Shown in pieces: positions 25,466 to 33,871 of a stretch of DNA of 64,000 bases; position 1 is the first letter of the stretch, and every line of letters begins with the position of its first letter. This DNA comes from Ahrensia sp. GTDB lineage: Bacteria; Pseudomonadota; Alphaproteobacteria; Rhizobiales; Rhizobiaceae. The notes under the pieces are model-generated. The model was given only the letters and a program-made list of their open reading frames with translations, searched no databases and was not told the DNA's origin. The DNA lies in assembly GCA_028817895.1 (NCBI GenBank), contig JAPPOQ010000020.1:1-64000 (forward strand), in the 5' to 3' direction. The position numbers and the translations under genes were made by a program.

Positions 25466-26089
25466 TTAATGACGCACGATCACGCGTGAGCCAATTTTGA
25501 CGCGTGCATACAGGTCTTCAACATCATCGTTGGCAAGACGAATGCAACCCGATGACATCGCCTGACCAATGGTCCAGGGCTGATTGGTTCCGTGGATGCG
25601 GTAAATCGTTGAGCCGATGTACAGGGCACGGGCTCCAAGTGGATTGTTGGGGCCGCCGGGATAGAAGCCCTTGAGCGTCTTGCCAGTCTCGCGTTTCACA
25701 CGTGCAATCATACGCTTGGGAGGTGTCCAGCCCGGCCATTCTGCTTTGCGCGAAATGCGGTGTGTGCCGGTCCACTGGAAGCCGTCGCGTCCAACGCCGA
25801 TGCCGTATTTCATGGCGCGGCCACGCTTCATGACATAATAGAGGCGACGCTCGGACGTATCGACGATAATCGTGCCGGGGCGGTATTTGTTCTCAATCGA
25901 AACGACGCGCTTGCGGATTGGCGAGCGATTGGATGCATAGCCGGTGCGCCGGTTCACGCGATGCTGGCGCAATTCGCCGCTGGTGACATCGCGATACCAT
26001 TCGCCTTCTTTTTTGGCGGCGTAGGCGGCACCGCCGAAACCCATTGCGGCCACGACAAAGGCGAGACCGAATTTCAAGAATGTTTTCAA
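25466..26089 (-). CDS. L,D-transpeptidase (YkuD family), periplasmic
   Basis: A 207-aa exported enzyme that makes 3-3 peptidoglycan cross-links or attaches proteins to peptidoglycan. It has a cleavable signal peptide (FLKFGLAFVVAAMGFGGAAYA) and a YkuD domain from about residue 75: VDTSERRLYYV, GVGRDGFQWTGTHRI, then the catalytic IHGTNQPWTIGQAMSSGCIR with Cys182 and the upstream His. The segment PGGPNNPLGARALYIG is characteristic of the ErfK/YbiS type. It is a single gene ending in its own terminator. Confidence 0.94.
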   Translation of the reverse strand: MKTFLKFGLAFVVAAMGFGGAAYAAKKEGEWYRDVTSGELRQHRVNRRTGYASNRSPIRKRVVSIENKYRPGTIIVDTSERRLYYVMKRGRAMKYGIGVGRDGFQWTGTHRISRKAEWPGWTPPKRMIARVKRETGKTLKGFYPGGPNNPLGARALYIGSTIYRIHGTNQPWTIGQAMSSGCIRLANDDVEDLYARVKIGSRVIVRH

Positions 26090-26292
26090 CGCTTCTCTCC
26101 TGTTTTCCCTCGAAAGTGTCTGTCAACGACAGCCCCAGAAAGACCCGAACTATATCAGAACGAATCTGCCGCTGCCGCCTTATAGACGAATTTGCGCCAC
26201 AAAAAATTCACGATTGCTTAATCGGCACGGTGAATCTGTCGCCTGTGACATAAGATCAACAGTCGGTCGTCCGGTTGATGGATGCAGGGGTG

Positions 26293-27921
26293 TCAACCCA
26301 GCTTCAGTTCCTGGAAAAAGTCGTTGCCCTTATCATCGATAACGATAAAGGCTGGAAAATTCTCGACGTCGATCTTCCAGACGGCTTCCATCCCGAGTTC
26401 TGGATATTCAACGACCTCGACCTTTTTGATGCAGTCTTGCGCGAGCCGTGCTGCAGGGCCGCCAATGGACCCAAGGTAGAAGCCGCCATGCGCCTTGCAG
26501 GCTTCCCTCACCTGGCGGGATCGGTTGCCCTTGGCGAGCATCACCATGGAGCCGCCGAAGGACTGGAACTGATCGACATAGGAGTCCATGCGTCCGGCTG
26601 TTGTGGGGCCGAAGGAACCGGAAGCCATGCCTTCGGGCGTTTTGGCCGGGCCGGCATAGTAGACCGGATGATCCTTCATATATTGCGGCATGACTTCGCC
26701 CGCTTCCAGACGCGCGCGGATCTTCGAATGCGCAAGATCGCGCGCGACGATGATGGTGCCGGTCAGGGAAAGGCGGGTCTTGACCGGGTGTTTGGTCAAT
26801 TCCGCGAGAATGGCTTCCATCGGTTGTTCAAGATCGATGGAGACAACGCCGCCTTCAAACTCACTTTCGTCAATGTCCGGCATGTATTTGGCCGGCTCGG
26901 TCTCCAGCTTCTCCAGAAAGATACCGTCTTTCGTGATTTTGCCTTTCGCCTGACGATCGGCCGAGCATGAGACGCCAAGGCCGATGGGCAGCGAGGCCCC
27001 ATGGCGCGGCAGACGAACCACTCGCACGTCATGACAGAAATATTTGCCGCCGAACTGGGCACCAACGCCCATATTCCGCGTCAGTTTGTGGACTTCTTCT
27101 TCCATTGCAAGATCGCGAAAGGCTCGCCCGGTGTCGCTGCCTTCGGTCGGCAATTCGTCGAGATACTTGGTGGAGGCAAGTTTTACAGTCTTCAGGCATT
27201 GTTCGGCCGATGTGCCACCGATGACTATTGCAAGATGGTAGGGAGGGCAGGCCGCCGTGCCCAAAGTGAGGATTTTCTCGGCCAGAAAGTCGAGCATCCG
27301 GTCATGCGTCAGCAGCGATGGCGTACCCTGGTAAAAATAGGTCTTGTTGGCTGACCCTCCGCCCTTCGCGACATACAAAAACTTGTATGCGTCTTCGCCC
27401 TCGGAATAGACGTCGATCTGGGCAGGCAGATTGTTGCGGGTGTTCTGCTCCTCAAACATGGAAAGCGGGGCCAGTTGCGAATAGCGCAGGTTCTTTTTCT
27501 CATAGGCGTCGCGAATGCCCGTGCTGATCGCCGCTTCATCGGCTCCGCTGGTTAGAACTGCGCGACCGCGCTTGGCCATCACGATGGCTGTTCCCGTGTC
27601 CTGACACATGGGAAGGACGCCACCGGCGGCGATGTTTGCATTTTTCAGAAGATCGAACGCGACAAAGCGGTCGTTTTGCGTGGCTTCCTCGTCTTCGAGA
27701 ATTTTTGCGAGTTGTTTCAAATGAGCCGGGCGCAGCAGATGGTTGATGTCCATAAAGGCCTGTTCAGCCAGCAAACGGATTCCCTCGTCATCCACTTCCA
27801 AAAAGGCGCGATCGCCCAGTGTCACTTCCCGCACATGATCGGAGGTAAGCTTGCGATAGGGGGTGGTGTCCGCGCCAATCGGAAGCAGATCGACATGCGG
27901 TGAGGAGGGAGTGTCGAGCAT
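26293..27921 (-). CDS. fumA: Class I fumarate hydratase (Fe-S dependent)
   Basis: This enzyme interconverts fumarate and malate in the TCA cycle using a [4Fe-4S] cluster. The 542-aa protein has the alpha part with [17 protein letters not shown] (first cluster Cys), [16 protein letters not shown] and [16 protein letters not shown], and the beta part with [17 protein letters not shown] and [16 protein letters not shown]. Length and motif order are normal for the fused class I enzyme. ATG 27921 is preferred; GTG 27933 would add four residues. Class I enzymes are oxygen-sensitive, and no class II fumarase lies nearby. Confidence 0.95.
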   Translation of the reverse strand: MLDTPSSPHVDLLPIGADTTPYRKLTSDHVREVTLGDRAFLEVDDEGIRLLAEQAFMDINHLLRPAHLKQLAKILEDEEATQNDRFVAFDLLKNANIAAGGVLPMCQDTGTAIVMAKRGRAVLTSGADEAAISTGIRDAYEKKNLRYSQLAPLSMFEEQNTRNNLPAQIDVYSEGEDAYKFLYVAKGGGSANKTYFYQGTPSLLTHDRMLDFLAEKILTLGTAACPPYHLAIVIGGTSAEQCLKTVKLASTKYLDELPTEGSDTGRAFRDLAMEEEVHKLTRNMGVGAQFGGKYFCHDVRVVRLPRHGASLPIGLGVSCSADRQAKGKITKDGIFLEKLETEPAKYMPDIDESEFEGGVVSIDLEQPMEAILAELTKHPVKTRLSLTGTIIVARDLAHSKIRARLEAGEVMPQYMKDHPVYYAGPAKTPEGMASGSFGPTTAGRMDSYVDQFQSFGGSMVMLAKGNRSRQVREACKAHGGFYLGSIGGPAARLAQDCIKKVEVVEYPELGMEAVWKIDVENFPAFIVIDDKGNDFFQELKLG

Positions 27922-28048
27922 GATGTGGGCCACCAGTTGAGTTTGTCTCGTGTGTAGCGCTGCGCGCCGCTGCCGATCAAGGCCCGTACAGGCCGCACTG
28001 TCAGGACTTTAGGGTCAAACACGCCTCTGTGTCGCCGTTGTTTGCGCC

Positions 28049-28477
28049 TCATACATAGGCATAGGCGCAAGTGGAAACGGCACCGATCTTCTCTTCGCCC
28101 TTTTGGCGCGCTTCGATGCGCACGGTGGCCATGCGACGCCCATTCGACACAATGCTTGCCGTGATATCGAGCGGTCCCAGAAAAAGTGGGCGCGTGAAAT
28201 GAGTAGTCATGTCCACCGTGGTCATTTCGCGCGCCGGTGCGTTATGAGCACTCAGCGCCAACACACCGACCGTATCGGCGATCGCCGCGATGGCCTGACC
28301 GCAAATGATATCGCCGCCCCTGACAATATCGGCGTTCTGCGGAACTTCGAACCGTGCGCCATCGCCCGTTATCTCAATGGGTGTGATGTTCATGGCCTGG
28401 ATCATTGGTGCAAAAACGTCTGCGAGCATGTCATTGAGCAAGGCTATCCGTGCCTCGGAGTTCGGCTTGTCTGGCAT
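28049..28477 (-). CDS. PaaI-like hotdog-fold thioesterase
   Basis: A 142-aa single-domain hotdog protein of the PaaI/acyl-CoA thioesterase type, predicted to hydrolyse an acyl- or aryl-CoA. The central helix and strands are visible (VRGGDIICGQAIAAIADTVG, then TTVDMTTHFTRPLFLGPLDI and RMATVRIEARQKG). The usual catalytic Asp region corresponds to ADTVGVLA. Substrate is unknown. The gene is divergent from secE, and 128 bp separate it from the fumarase start downstream. Confidence 0.82.
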   Translation of the reverse strand: MPDKPNSEARIALLNDMLADVFAPMIQAMNITPIEITGDGARFEVPQNADIVRGGDIICGQAIAAIADTVGVLALSAHNAPAREMTTVDMTTHFTRPLFLGPLDITASIVSNGRRMATVRIEARQKGEEKIGAVSTCAYAYV

Positions 28478-28545
28478 GGGTAAGGGGTCCGCAGTGTCGC
28501 AATCATGACAGCTTGCGCGCGGCGCGCTGAGCCGTCAAATCACCC

Positions 28546-28620
28546 TTGCACTTGTGGCGACCCATCTATAGATAGTACTTTACAGGGTGCGTTGGGGAAT
28601 TCCTCACACGCACCCCTTTT
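28546..28620 (+). promoter_or_regulatory. secE-nusG promoter and leader hairpin
   Basis: A -35 TTGCAC (28546-28551), a 17-bp spacer and a -10 TAGATA (28569-28574) predict a start near 28581. Just inside the transcript GGGTGCGT (28585-28592) pairs with ACGCACCC (28608-28615), followed by CTTTT, a terminator-like hairpin. No plus-strand gene precedes it, so it may be an attenuator controlling secE-nusG; that function is inference. Confidence 0.55.
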
Positions 28621-28676
28621 CTGTCTGGACGTGCCCGTGGTGAATGTCGCTGCGTTGCACCATCGAGGAAGACATC

Positions 28677-28868
28677 GTGGCCAAAACGACCAATCCATTC
28701 ACTTTTTTGCAGCAGGTGCGTGCAGAAATTTCGAAAGTCGTGTGGCCCACGCGTCGCGAAACGGTGGTCACCACCATCATGACGCTCATACTCGTCTTTC
28801 TGACAGCGGTCTTTTTCTTTCTTGTCGATCAGGTTTTGAGCTACGGCACGAGCCTGATTTTCGGCTAG
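28677..28868 (+). CDS. secE: Preprotein translocase subunit SecE
   Basis: SecE is the small inner-membrane clamp of the SecYEG channel. The 63-aa product has the conserved amphipathic segment TFLQQVRAEISKVVWPTRRE and a single membrane helix (TIMTLILVFLTAVFFFLVDQV), as expected for non-enteric bacteria. GTG 28677 is chosen as start because GAGGAA lies 6 bp ahead; the ATG at 28644 has no such site and adds unrelated residues. nusG follows after 21 bp. Confidence 0.95.
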   Translation: MAKTTNPFTFLQQVRAEISKVVWPTRRETVVTTIMTLILVFLTAVFFFLVDQVLSYGTSLIFG

Positions 28869-28889
28869 CAAGCGGCGAGCACTTTCAAC

Positions 28890-29420
28890 ATGGCAATGCG
28901 GTGGTACATCATTCACGCCTATTCGAATTTCGAGAACAAGGTGGTGGAATCGATCAAGGACGGCGCCCGTCAAAAGGGTCTTGAGTATCTGTTTGAAGAG
29001 GTGTTGGTGCCAACCGAGAAAGTTGTCGAAGTGCGCAAAGGCAAAAAGGTTGATGCAGAGCGCAAGTTTTTCCCCGGCTATGTGCTGGCGAAAATGCAGA
29101 TGACCGATGAAGCCTTCTCGCTGATCAAGAATACGCCGAAGGTGACGGGTTTTCTGGGCTCAGACAACAAACCGATGCCTATTCCCGATGCCGAGGCAGC
29201 GCGCATTCTCGACCAGGTGCAGGAAGGTGTGGAACGGCCCAAACCTTCTGTCATGTTTGAGGTCGGTGAGAATGTACGTGTGTCGGACGGTCCGTTCGCC
29301 TCGTTTAGCGGCACGGTGGAAGAGGTGGACGAAGAACGCGCCCGTCTCAAAGTGGAAGTTTCGATCTTCGGGCGCGCAACGCCGGTTGATCTTGAATACT
29401 CTCAGGTTGAAAAGGTCTGA
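28890..29420 (+). CDS. nusG: Transcription termination/antitermination protein NusG
   Basis: NusG binds RNA polymerase, Rho and ribosomal S10 to control elongation. The 176-aa protein has the NGN domain (RWYIIHAYSNFENKVVESI, ERKFFPGYVLAKM, TPKVTGFLG) and the C-terminal KOW domain (GENVRVSDGPFASFSGTVEE and FGRATPVDLEYSQVEKV). This is the standard partner of secE and precedes rplK in the usual order. Confidence 0.98.
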   Translation: MAMRWYIIHAYSNFENKVVESIKDGARQKGLEYLFEEVLVPTEKVVEVRKGKKVDAERKFFPGYVLAKMQMTDEAFSLIKNTPKVTGFLGSDNKPMPIPDAEAARILDQVQEGVERPKPSVMFEVGENVRVSDGPFASFSGTVEEVDEERARLKVEVSIFGRATPVDLEYSQVEKV

Positions 29421-29610
29421 GGACAGGGGCTTCGGCCTCATCTTGGCGCAGGCGATCAGCTTTGGCTGATCTGCCGTGAGCGCAAAACTGCGTGGGAGGG
29501 GAGGTGGTCTGGCCGACCATTGAAACCGCACCACGCAGGTCTTTTGAAACCGGGCATGTTCGCATGTCCAAAGAGTGGTAGCTGATGCTGTCACAAGGAA
29601 AGGCAAGACA
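29421..29610 (+). promoter_or_regulatory. rplK leader region
   Basis: 190 bp between nusG and rplK with no gene. It contains a hairpin GATCAG/CTGATC (about 29456-29471) and a larger GCGTGG...CCACGC inverted repeat (about 29492-29536). In other bacteria ribosomal protein L1 represses the L11 operon through this leader; I cannot confirm the L1 site by eye. Confidence 0.4.
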
Positions 29611-30039
29611 ATGGCCAAGAAAATTCAGGGTTACCTGAAATTGCAGGTGCCTGCTGGCAATGCATCCCCTTCACCCCCCATCGGACCGGCTCTCGGTCAG
29701 CGCGGGCTCAACATCATGGAGTTCTGCAAGGCGTTCAATGCGGCCTCGCAGGAGATGGAAAAGGGCGCTCCCGTGCCCGTGACCATCACGATTTTCCAGG
29801 ACAAGTCCTTCACCTTCAAGATGAAGACGCCTCCGGCGTCCTTCCTGCTCAAGAAGGCGGCTGGCCTGAAATCCGGCTCCAAAGAGCCCGGTCGTTCCAG
29901 CGCCGGATCTGTCACCCGCGCGCAGGTTCAGGAAATCGCTGAACTGAAGATGAAAGATTTGAACGCCAATACGATCGAGCAGGCCATGCTGATGATCGAA
30001 GGCTCGGCCCGGTCCATCGGCCTGAAAGTGGAGGGCTGA
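29611..30039 (+). CDS. rplK: Large ribosomal subunit protein L11
   Basis: L11 forms the GTPase-associated centre with the stalk proteins. In the 142-aa product the N-terminal domain [20 protein letters not shown] is followed by [20 protein letters not shown] and the C-terminal rRNA-binding domain with [17 protein letters not shown] and [12 protein letters not shown], all highly conserved. ATG 29611 is used rather than an upstream GTG frame that adds non-homologous residues. It is 4 bp ahead of rplA, so the pair is coupled. Confidence 0.98.
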   Translation: MAKKIQGYLKLQVPAGNASPSPPIGPALGQRGLNIMEFCKAFNAASQEMEKGAPVPVTITIFQDKSFTFKMKTPPASFLLKKAAGLKSGSKEPGRSSAGSVTRAQVQEIAELKMKDLNANTIEQAMLMIEGSARSIGLKVEG

Positions 30040-30043
30040 GGAC

Positions 30044-30745
30044 ATGGCACGCATTCAAAAACGTATGAAGGCCGCGCGTGAGGAAATTGATCGCGCCAAG
30101 CTTTATGACGTCGGAGAGGCCGTCGCGCTTCTCAAGAAGCACTCCAATGTGAAATTCGACGAGACCGTTGAAATCGCGATGAATTTGGGTGTCGACCCCC
30201 GTCATGCCGACCAGATGGTGCGCGGCGTGGTCACGCTGCCAAACGGCACGGGCCGCGACATGCGCGTTGCCGTTTTCGCCCGCGACGCCAAGGCCGAGGA
30301 GGCAACCGCCGCCGGGGCTGATCGTGTCGGCGCCGAAGACCTGATGGAAGAGATGCAGGCTGGCAAGATCGATTATGACCGCGTGATCGCCACGCCGGAC
30401 ATGATGGCGCTTGTGGGACGTCTTGGTAAGGTGCTCGGGCCCCGCGGCCTGATGCCGAATCCGCGCGTTGGCACCGTGACGCCCGACGTCACCCAGGCGG
30501 TGAAAGACGCCAAGGGCGGCGCTGTGGAGTTTCGCGTTGAGAAGGCCGGCGTCATCCATGCCGGCGTTGGCAAGGTGAGCTTCGAGCCGACCGCGATCGA
30601 GGAAAACATCAAGGCCTTTGCTGATGCGGTGATGAAGGCCAAGCCTTCCGGCGCGAAGGGGACCTATCTGAAGCGCGTCGCCGTGACCTCGACCATGGGG
30701 CCGGGCGTGAAGGTGAACCCGTCAAGCGTGCTCGCCGAAGCGTAA
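30044..30745 (+). CDS. rplA: Large ribosomal subunit protein L1
   Basis: L1 builds the mobile L1 stalk and usually represses its own operon. The 233-aa protein has [67 protein letters not shown] and [20 protein letters not shown], all in normal order. A strong terminator follows 45 bp after the stop. The normal next gene, rplJ, is displaced about 3.5 kb downstream by an accessory insert. Confidence 0.98.
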   Translation: MARIQKRMKAAREEIDRAKLYDVGEAVALLKKHSNVKFDETVEIAMNLGVDPRHADQMVRGVVTLPNGTGRDMRVAVFARDAKAEEATAAGADRVGAEDLMEEMQAGKIDYDRVIATPDMMALVGRLGKVLGPRGLMPNPRVGTVTPDVTQAVKDAKGGAVEFRVEKAGVIHAGVGKVSFEPTAIEENIKAFADAVMKAKPSGAKGTYLKRVAVTSTMGPGVKVNPSSVLAEA

Positions 30746-30790
30746 GTACTGCGGGCTGATCATGGCCTGAACAGATTGAGACGAATGCGA

Positions 30791-30818
30791 AACCCCGGTC
30801 GCAAGGCCGGGGTTTTTG
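30791..30818 (+). terminator. Rho-independent terminator after rplA
   Basis: AACCCCGG pairs with CCGGGGTT around a TCGCAAGG loop, followed by TTTTGTTT. It ends the secE-nusG-rplK-rplA transcript. Confidence 0.92.
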
Positions 30819-30861
30819 TTTGGGGCGTGGTGTCGTCGGGAGTGATGCCGACCGTCTAAAC

Positions 30862-31230
30862 TTAGTAAGGGCGCATCAGTCCATCAAACATCGGAAAATC
30901 CCGTACATTCAGGGTCGCTAATGGCCGGTCATAGTGCTGGCTTGAGGCCGCGATACATGCATCAGCGAGGCCCAGATTGTGACTCTTTGAAAAACGCCAA
31001 CGCATCTCCCCGGCCAGGAGGGCGACGTCATGGGTGATGGGGAGAACCTCAAAAACTGCGAACATGTTTTGAAAGAACGGGCGCTCTGCGTCACGCACGC
31101 CTTGGATGATCTCAGTTACGGTGATGACCGAGACGCAGGGCACAGCGGTGAGGCTTTCAATAAAGCCCGCAGCACCAGATTTCTCTCGCGAATAGTCAAT
31201 GATGATATTGGTGTCGAGAAGAACACTCAT
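30862..31230 (-). CDS. vapC: VapC-type PIN-domain toxin ribonuclease
   Basis: A 122-aa PIN-domain RNase, the toxin of a type II toxin-antitoxin pair. The four acidic positions are seen: Asp6 in LLDTNIIIDYS, Glu near 40 in TVTEIIQG, Asp near 91 in LGLADACIAA and a further Asp in LNVRDFPMFDG. The RNA target (often initiator tRNA or rRNA) is unknown. It follows the antitoxin gene by 5 bp. The module lies between rplA and rplJ, inside what is normally a continuous ribosomal protein cluster. Confidence 0.93.
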   Translation of the reverse strand: MSVLLDTNIIIDYSREKSGAAGFIESLTAVPCVSVITVTEIIQGVRDAERPFFQNMFAVFEVLPITHDVALLAGEMRWRFSKSHNLGLADACIAASSQHYDRPLATLNVRDFPMFDGLMRPY

Positions 31231-31235
31231 CCCAA

Positions 31236-31499
31236 CTATTCGACGTCCATTGATCGATCAAAACTGTTTCGAGCGTCGCGGATTCGACCCTCGACACCAC
31301 TATCGTCCTTCAACAGGCCTTTGATTTTCCGCATTTCGACCAGCCAATCCTGCGAGCGATTGTTGTCTTCAATCACCATGTCGATGCCGCGCCGCACCAA
31401 CTCGGCCGGTTTGGTATTCAAGCGCTTCGCCAACGCTTTCAACGCCATATCCTGATCGTGGCGAACATAGTAGTGGCGGTCAATCATCGTGTTTTTCAT
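31236..31499 (-). CDS. vapB: Antitoxin of VapBC pair (ribbon-helix-helix)
   Basis: An 87-aa antitoxin with an N-terminal ribbon-helix-helix-like segment (RHYYVRHDQDMALKALAKRL, NTKPAELVRRGIDMVIEDNN) and an acidic C-terminal tail that would wrap the VapC toxin (DDSGVEGRIRDARNSFDRS). The ATG at 31499 is itself part of a 10-bp inverted repeat operator. The promoter places the transcription start at or next to this ATG, so the mRNA may have no leader. The assignment to VapB rests on pairing with the PIN toxin. Confidence 0.85.
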   Translation of the reverse strand: MKNTMIDRHYYVRHDQDMALKALAKRLNTKPAELVRRGIDMVIEDNNRSQDWLVEMRKIKGLLKDDSGVEGRIRDARNSFDRSMDVE

Positions 31500-31534
31500 A
31501 TGTCCATATTATGTGGACATATGTACGTGGTCAA
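31497..31534 (-). promoter_or_regulatory. vapBC promoter with embedded palindromic operator
   Basis: On the minus strand TTGACC (31534-31529), a 17-bp spacer and TAATAT (31511-31506) form a near-consensus sigma-70 promoter. A perfect 10-bp inverted repeat, CATATGTCCA (31497-31506) and TGGACATATG (31514-31523), covers the -10 and the start codon. It is the obvious autoregulation site for the VapB-VapC complex. The distance from the -10 to the ATG is 6 bp. Confidence 0.85.
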
Positions 31535-31616
31535 TTTGGGGTCGCAAAACTCGACTGCTGATTGAGCGACGGAAGTGCCCAACGACCCGACTGGAGCTGC
31601 AACCAGTCACCATCCG

Positions 31617-31646
31617 CGTCATTGTCGGGCTTGTCCCGACAATCTG
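31617..31646. repeat. Palindromic repeat, half unit
   Basis: A 30-bp sequence beginning CGTCAT and containing the hairpin TTGTCGGG-CTTG-TCCCGACAA. An identical 30-bp copy starts at 31866. It looks like one arm of the larger cloverleaf element found twice just downstream. Confidence 0.8.
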
Positions 31647-31669
31647 CGAAAGGGGCAATCATTACCATT

Positions 31670-31736
31670 CGTCATGCCGGGGCCTGTCCCCGATATCCAG
31701 CGCTTCTGGATTCCGGCAACACGTGCCGGAATGACG
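31670..31736. repeat. Cloverleaf-like palindromic repeat, copy 1
   Basis: A 67-bp element with nested pairing: outer CGTCAT/ATGACG, inner ATCCAG (31695-31700) / CTGGAT (31706-31711), and between them two arm hairpins (CGGGG-CCTG-TCCCCG and CCGGC/GCCGG). It is followed by GCGGGGCG, shared with copy 2. Such elements are known as dispersed palindromic repeats in alphaproteobacterial genomes. Confidence 0.75.
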
Positions 31737-31865
31737 GCGGGGCGTAAGAGATATCGGGGCGTTTTTTGGGCCGTTCCAGACAGTGTGGCGTGCCGCAACC
31801 AGTCGCCATGGGTCGCTGTTAGGCTTGCTTAGGCTTTCCGGTGTGTGACACAGCCAGTTACCTCC

Positions 31866-31999
31866 CGTCATTGTCGGGCTTGTCCCGACAATCTGGTGAG
31901 CAGCAGCGGAAGGATCGGTCGAGAGAAGCAAGTGTCGCTTACGGTGAGTACGTACTTGCTTCATCGCACCAGATCCTCGGAACAAGTCCGAGGATGACG
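31866..31999. repeat. Cloverleaf-like palindromic repeat, copy 2 (long)
   Basis: The same plan as copy 1 but longer: outer CGTCAT (31866-31871) / ATGACG (31994-31999), inner ATCTGGTG (31891-31898) / CACCAGAT (31967-31974), arm hairpins GTCGGG/CCCGAC and CCTCGG/CCGAGG, and a central AGCAAGT/ACTTGCT stem. The remainder of the 548-bp gap between vapB and the 610-aa gene (31535-32047) shows no gene. Confidence 0.75.
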
Positions 32000-32047
32000 G
32001 CGGGGCGGGTGGGTTACGCTCGCAGGATTGCACTCAATACGCTGTGG

Positions 32048-33871
32048 CTAGCGGCCACTGTCATCCGAATCCGTATCGATGGGGTCATCGTTTGGGAGCT
32101 TGGGCAACACTTTGTTTATAGTTGCTCCGATTACCTTGTATGGTGAAACAAAGAGTGCAATCGCGCTGATCGGTCCCACGAGAGAGGCCAGAGGCAAAAA
32201 AAAGCCAAACCGGAACGCAAGCATTCTAGTAGCATCGATATCGCCATCAGAAACTCTGCGGATATGGTACAGTTCGTTCTTGGCCGCGTCATTTAGAGTT
32301 TCTCGAGCTGACTTTACGACCAAGGCCGCAAAATTTCGCACCACCAACAACTGATCGGCCATCTCCTTTGCGCGAAGCTCAATTGCTTTGGCTCGGAGGT
32401 CTCCATTTCGGGCATCGGCTATTGCATCTGACAGAGATCGGATATCAGCATCGGCTTCCGTCAGCGCCTCGACGGCACTTGCATCCACTACCGGGCTTTG
32501 CTCGGCAATCGCGATGATTTCAGCAATCGGCTCTATCGCCGCATCGACCTGATCGGATTGCAGGCTGTTGGCGAGTGCTGACGCTTTGATTTCGCTGAGT
32601 TTTGGATGCGCCCCGATCAAGTCTTCAAGACTTGCAGCCGCGTCCAGCATCATGGAGACGACTTCGGGATCGACTTCCTTGAGCACCTCTTCCTGCCGAT
32701 ATGTGACGACGTCCGCTTCGAGGCTGCGTTGGCGCGAGAGCAATGTGCCGGGTTTCAACTCCGCCGGTGTATCACCAAGAGCGTCCAACAGTCGGGTGAT
32801 CGTATCCGATATGCGTTTTGGGGCCTGCGTGCGCTCGATCCGCTCGCGCAACTCTGAAAACTTTTCGAGCAGGTCCTGGTGCAGTTCGGCGACGATACCC
32901 TCATCGATGGCAGGAGCGTCGAAGGGAACAGCGACAATCCTGTCGTTCCGCTCGGCAAATGTGTATCGCGCCGGAACCTGCGCTAGCGCTTCATCTTCAT
33001 CGATTTGCTCAAACGGCCAGTCCACCAGATCGGCAACGCGTTGCATGATCTCATCGGGGTCCGGATTGTCATCGTCATCGCCCCAGAATGTGCCGTCCTG
33101 CATGGCGAGTTCGATGTCCTTTTCTTCGCCGAACAGGCTGCGGCTTGGATCGGCCTGCAAATTCTCCCACCAAGCCAACCACAGGTTCCAATGCGGTTTT
33201 CCGGCGTCAACGGCGAAATCCGGCATGGCGCGCAGGCTTTCGACATGCGACAGTACGATATCCCGCATGCCCTCGGCGTCAGCCCAGAGCGGACGGGAAA
33301 GGACAGCGATGGCGTCTTTGCAACGGCTGGCATATTCTGCATCCGAAACACCTATGGAGTAAGCGGCCTTCCAAGCGACCGATGTGGAGGAGATACTTGA
33401 GGAAGAACGCACAACCTCTGTCATCAAATGAAGTGTCGAGAGTGCATTCTCGATGCCATAAAGTGCAGACTCCGAGACGCAACGATTCGCAAATCTGATC
33501 GCGGCAGGATCAGCATTGTGAGCGGCAGAACCTCCAGTGAAACGAGTATTGCCTCCGACTGCGGAACTTGCAGCAAACATAGCGGCTTGCGCTGCTTCAA
33601 CACTTGCATCCGCCGGATATTTGCGCGTTGCCCAAGACACGAAGGCAGCACGATATGTGTTCAGCACGATGAGGCGAACAGTGGTGCTTTCCCAAGGACC
33701 GGTTGGCAGAACAGCGACCGGCGTGCAGCGAAGAGCGCTGCGTGCACTCAGTACCCGCCTGGCAGGATTGGGTATCGCCTCGAGCAAATTCTCGTAGTAA
33801 CGCCATTCAGCGTCTCGATCCGACAAGCTTTGTTTCTGCCCCCGTTTGGACGCTACATATTCGTCACCCAT
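32048..33871 (-). CDS. Orphan 607-aa protein with C-terminal membrane segment
   Basis: I do not recognise a family. The N-terminal half (to about 300) is mixed helical with several Trp residues and an acidic patch (WGDDDDNPDPDEIM). The middle (about 320-530) is strongly helical and acidic, consistent with coiled coil or a bundle. Near the C-terminus a hydrophobic stretch (FGFFLPLASLVGPISAIALF) could be a membrane segment, followed by an Asp/Ser-rich tail. ATG 33871 is the likely start. The gene is the largest cargo of the insert that splits rplA from rplJ and is lower in GC than the ribosomal genes, suggesting transfer. Function unknown; defence or stress roles are only guesses. Confidence 0.7.
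   Translation of the reverse strand: MGDEYVASKRGQKQSLSDRDAEWRYYENLLEAIPNPARRVLSARSALRCTPVAVLPTGPWESTTVRLIVLNTYRAAFVSWATRKYPADASVEAAQAAMFAASSAVGGNTRFTGGSAAHNADPAAIRFANRCVSESALYGIENALSTLHLMTEVVRSSSSISSTSVAWKAAYSIGVSDAEYASRCKDAIAVLSRPLWADAEGMRDIVLSHVESLRAMPDFAVDAGKPHWNLWLAWWENLQADPSRSLFGEEKDIELAMQDGTFWGDDDDNPDPDEIMQRVADLVDWPFEQIDEDEALAQVPARYTFAERNDRIVAVPFDAPAIDEGIVAELHQDLLEKFSELRERIERTQAPKRISDTITRLLDALGDTPAELKPGTLLSRQRSLEADVVTYRQEEVLKEVDPEVVSMMLDAAASLEDLIGAHPKLSEIKASALANSLQSDQVDAAIEPIAEIIAIAEQSPVVDASAVEALTEADADIRSLSDAIADARNGDLRAKAIELRAKEMADQLLVVRNFAALVVKSARETLNDAAKNELYHIRRVSDGDIDATRMLAFRFGFFLPLASLVGPISAIALFVSPYKVIGATINKVLPKLPNDDPIDTDSDDSGR

Noticed and set aside
28478-28676. tRNA-Trp expected before secE in many bacteria
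   Set aside because: No tRNA cloverleaf can be drawn in this interval; only a promoter and hairpin are seen.
31617-31999. Second CRISPR array suggested by repeated 30-bp units
   Set aside because: Spacing is irregular, the units are themselves palindromic and nested in larger foldback elements, and only two exact copies exist.
32568-33362. 264-codon plus-strand frame opposite the orphan gene
   Set aside because: Ser-rich low-complexity translation typical of an antisense frame; the minus-strand frame is far longer and spans it entirely.
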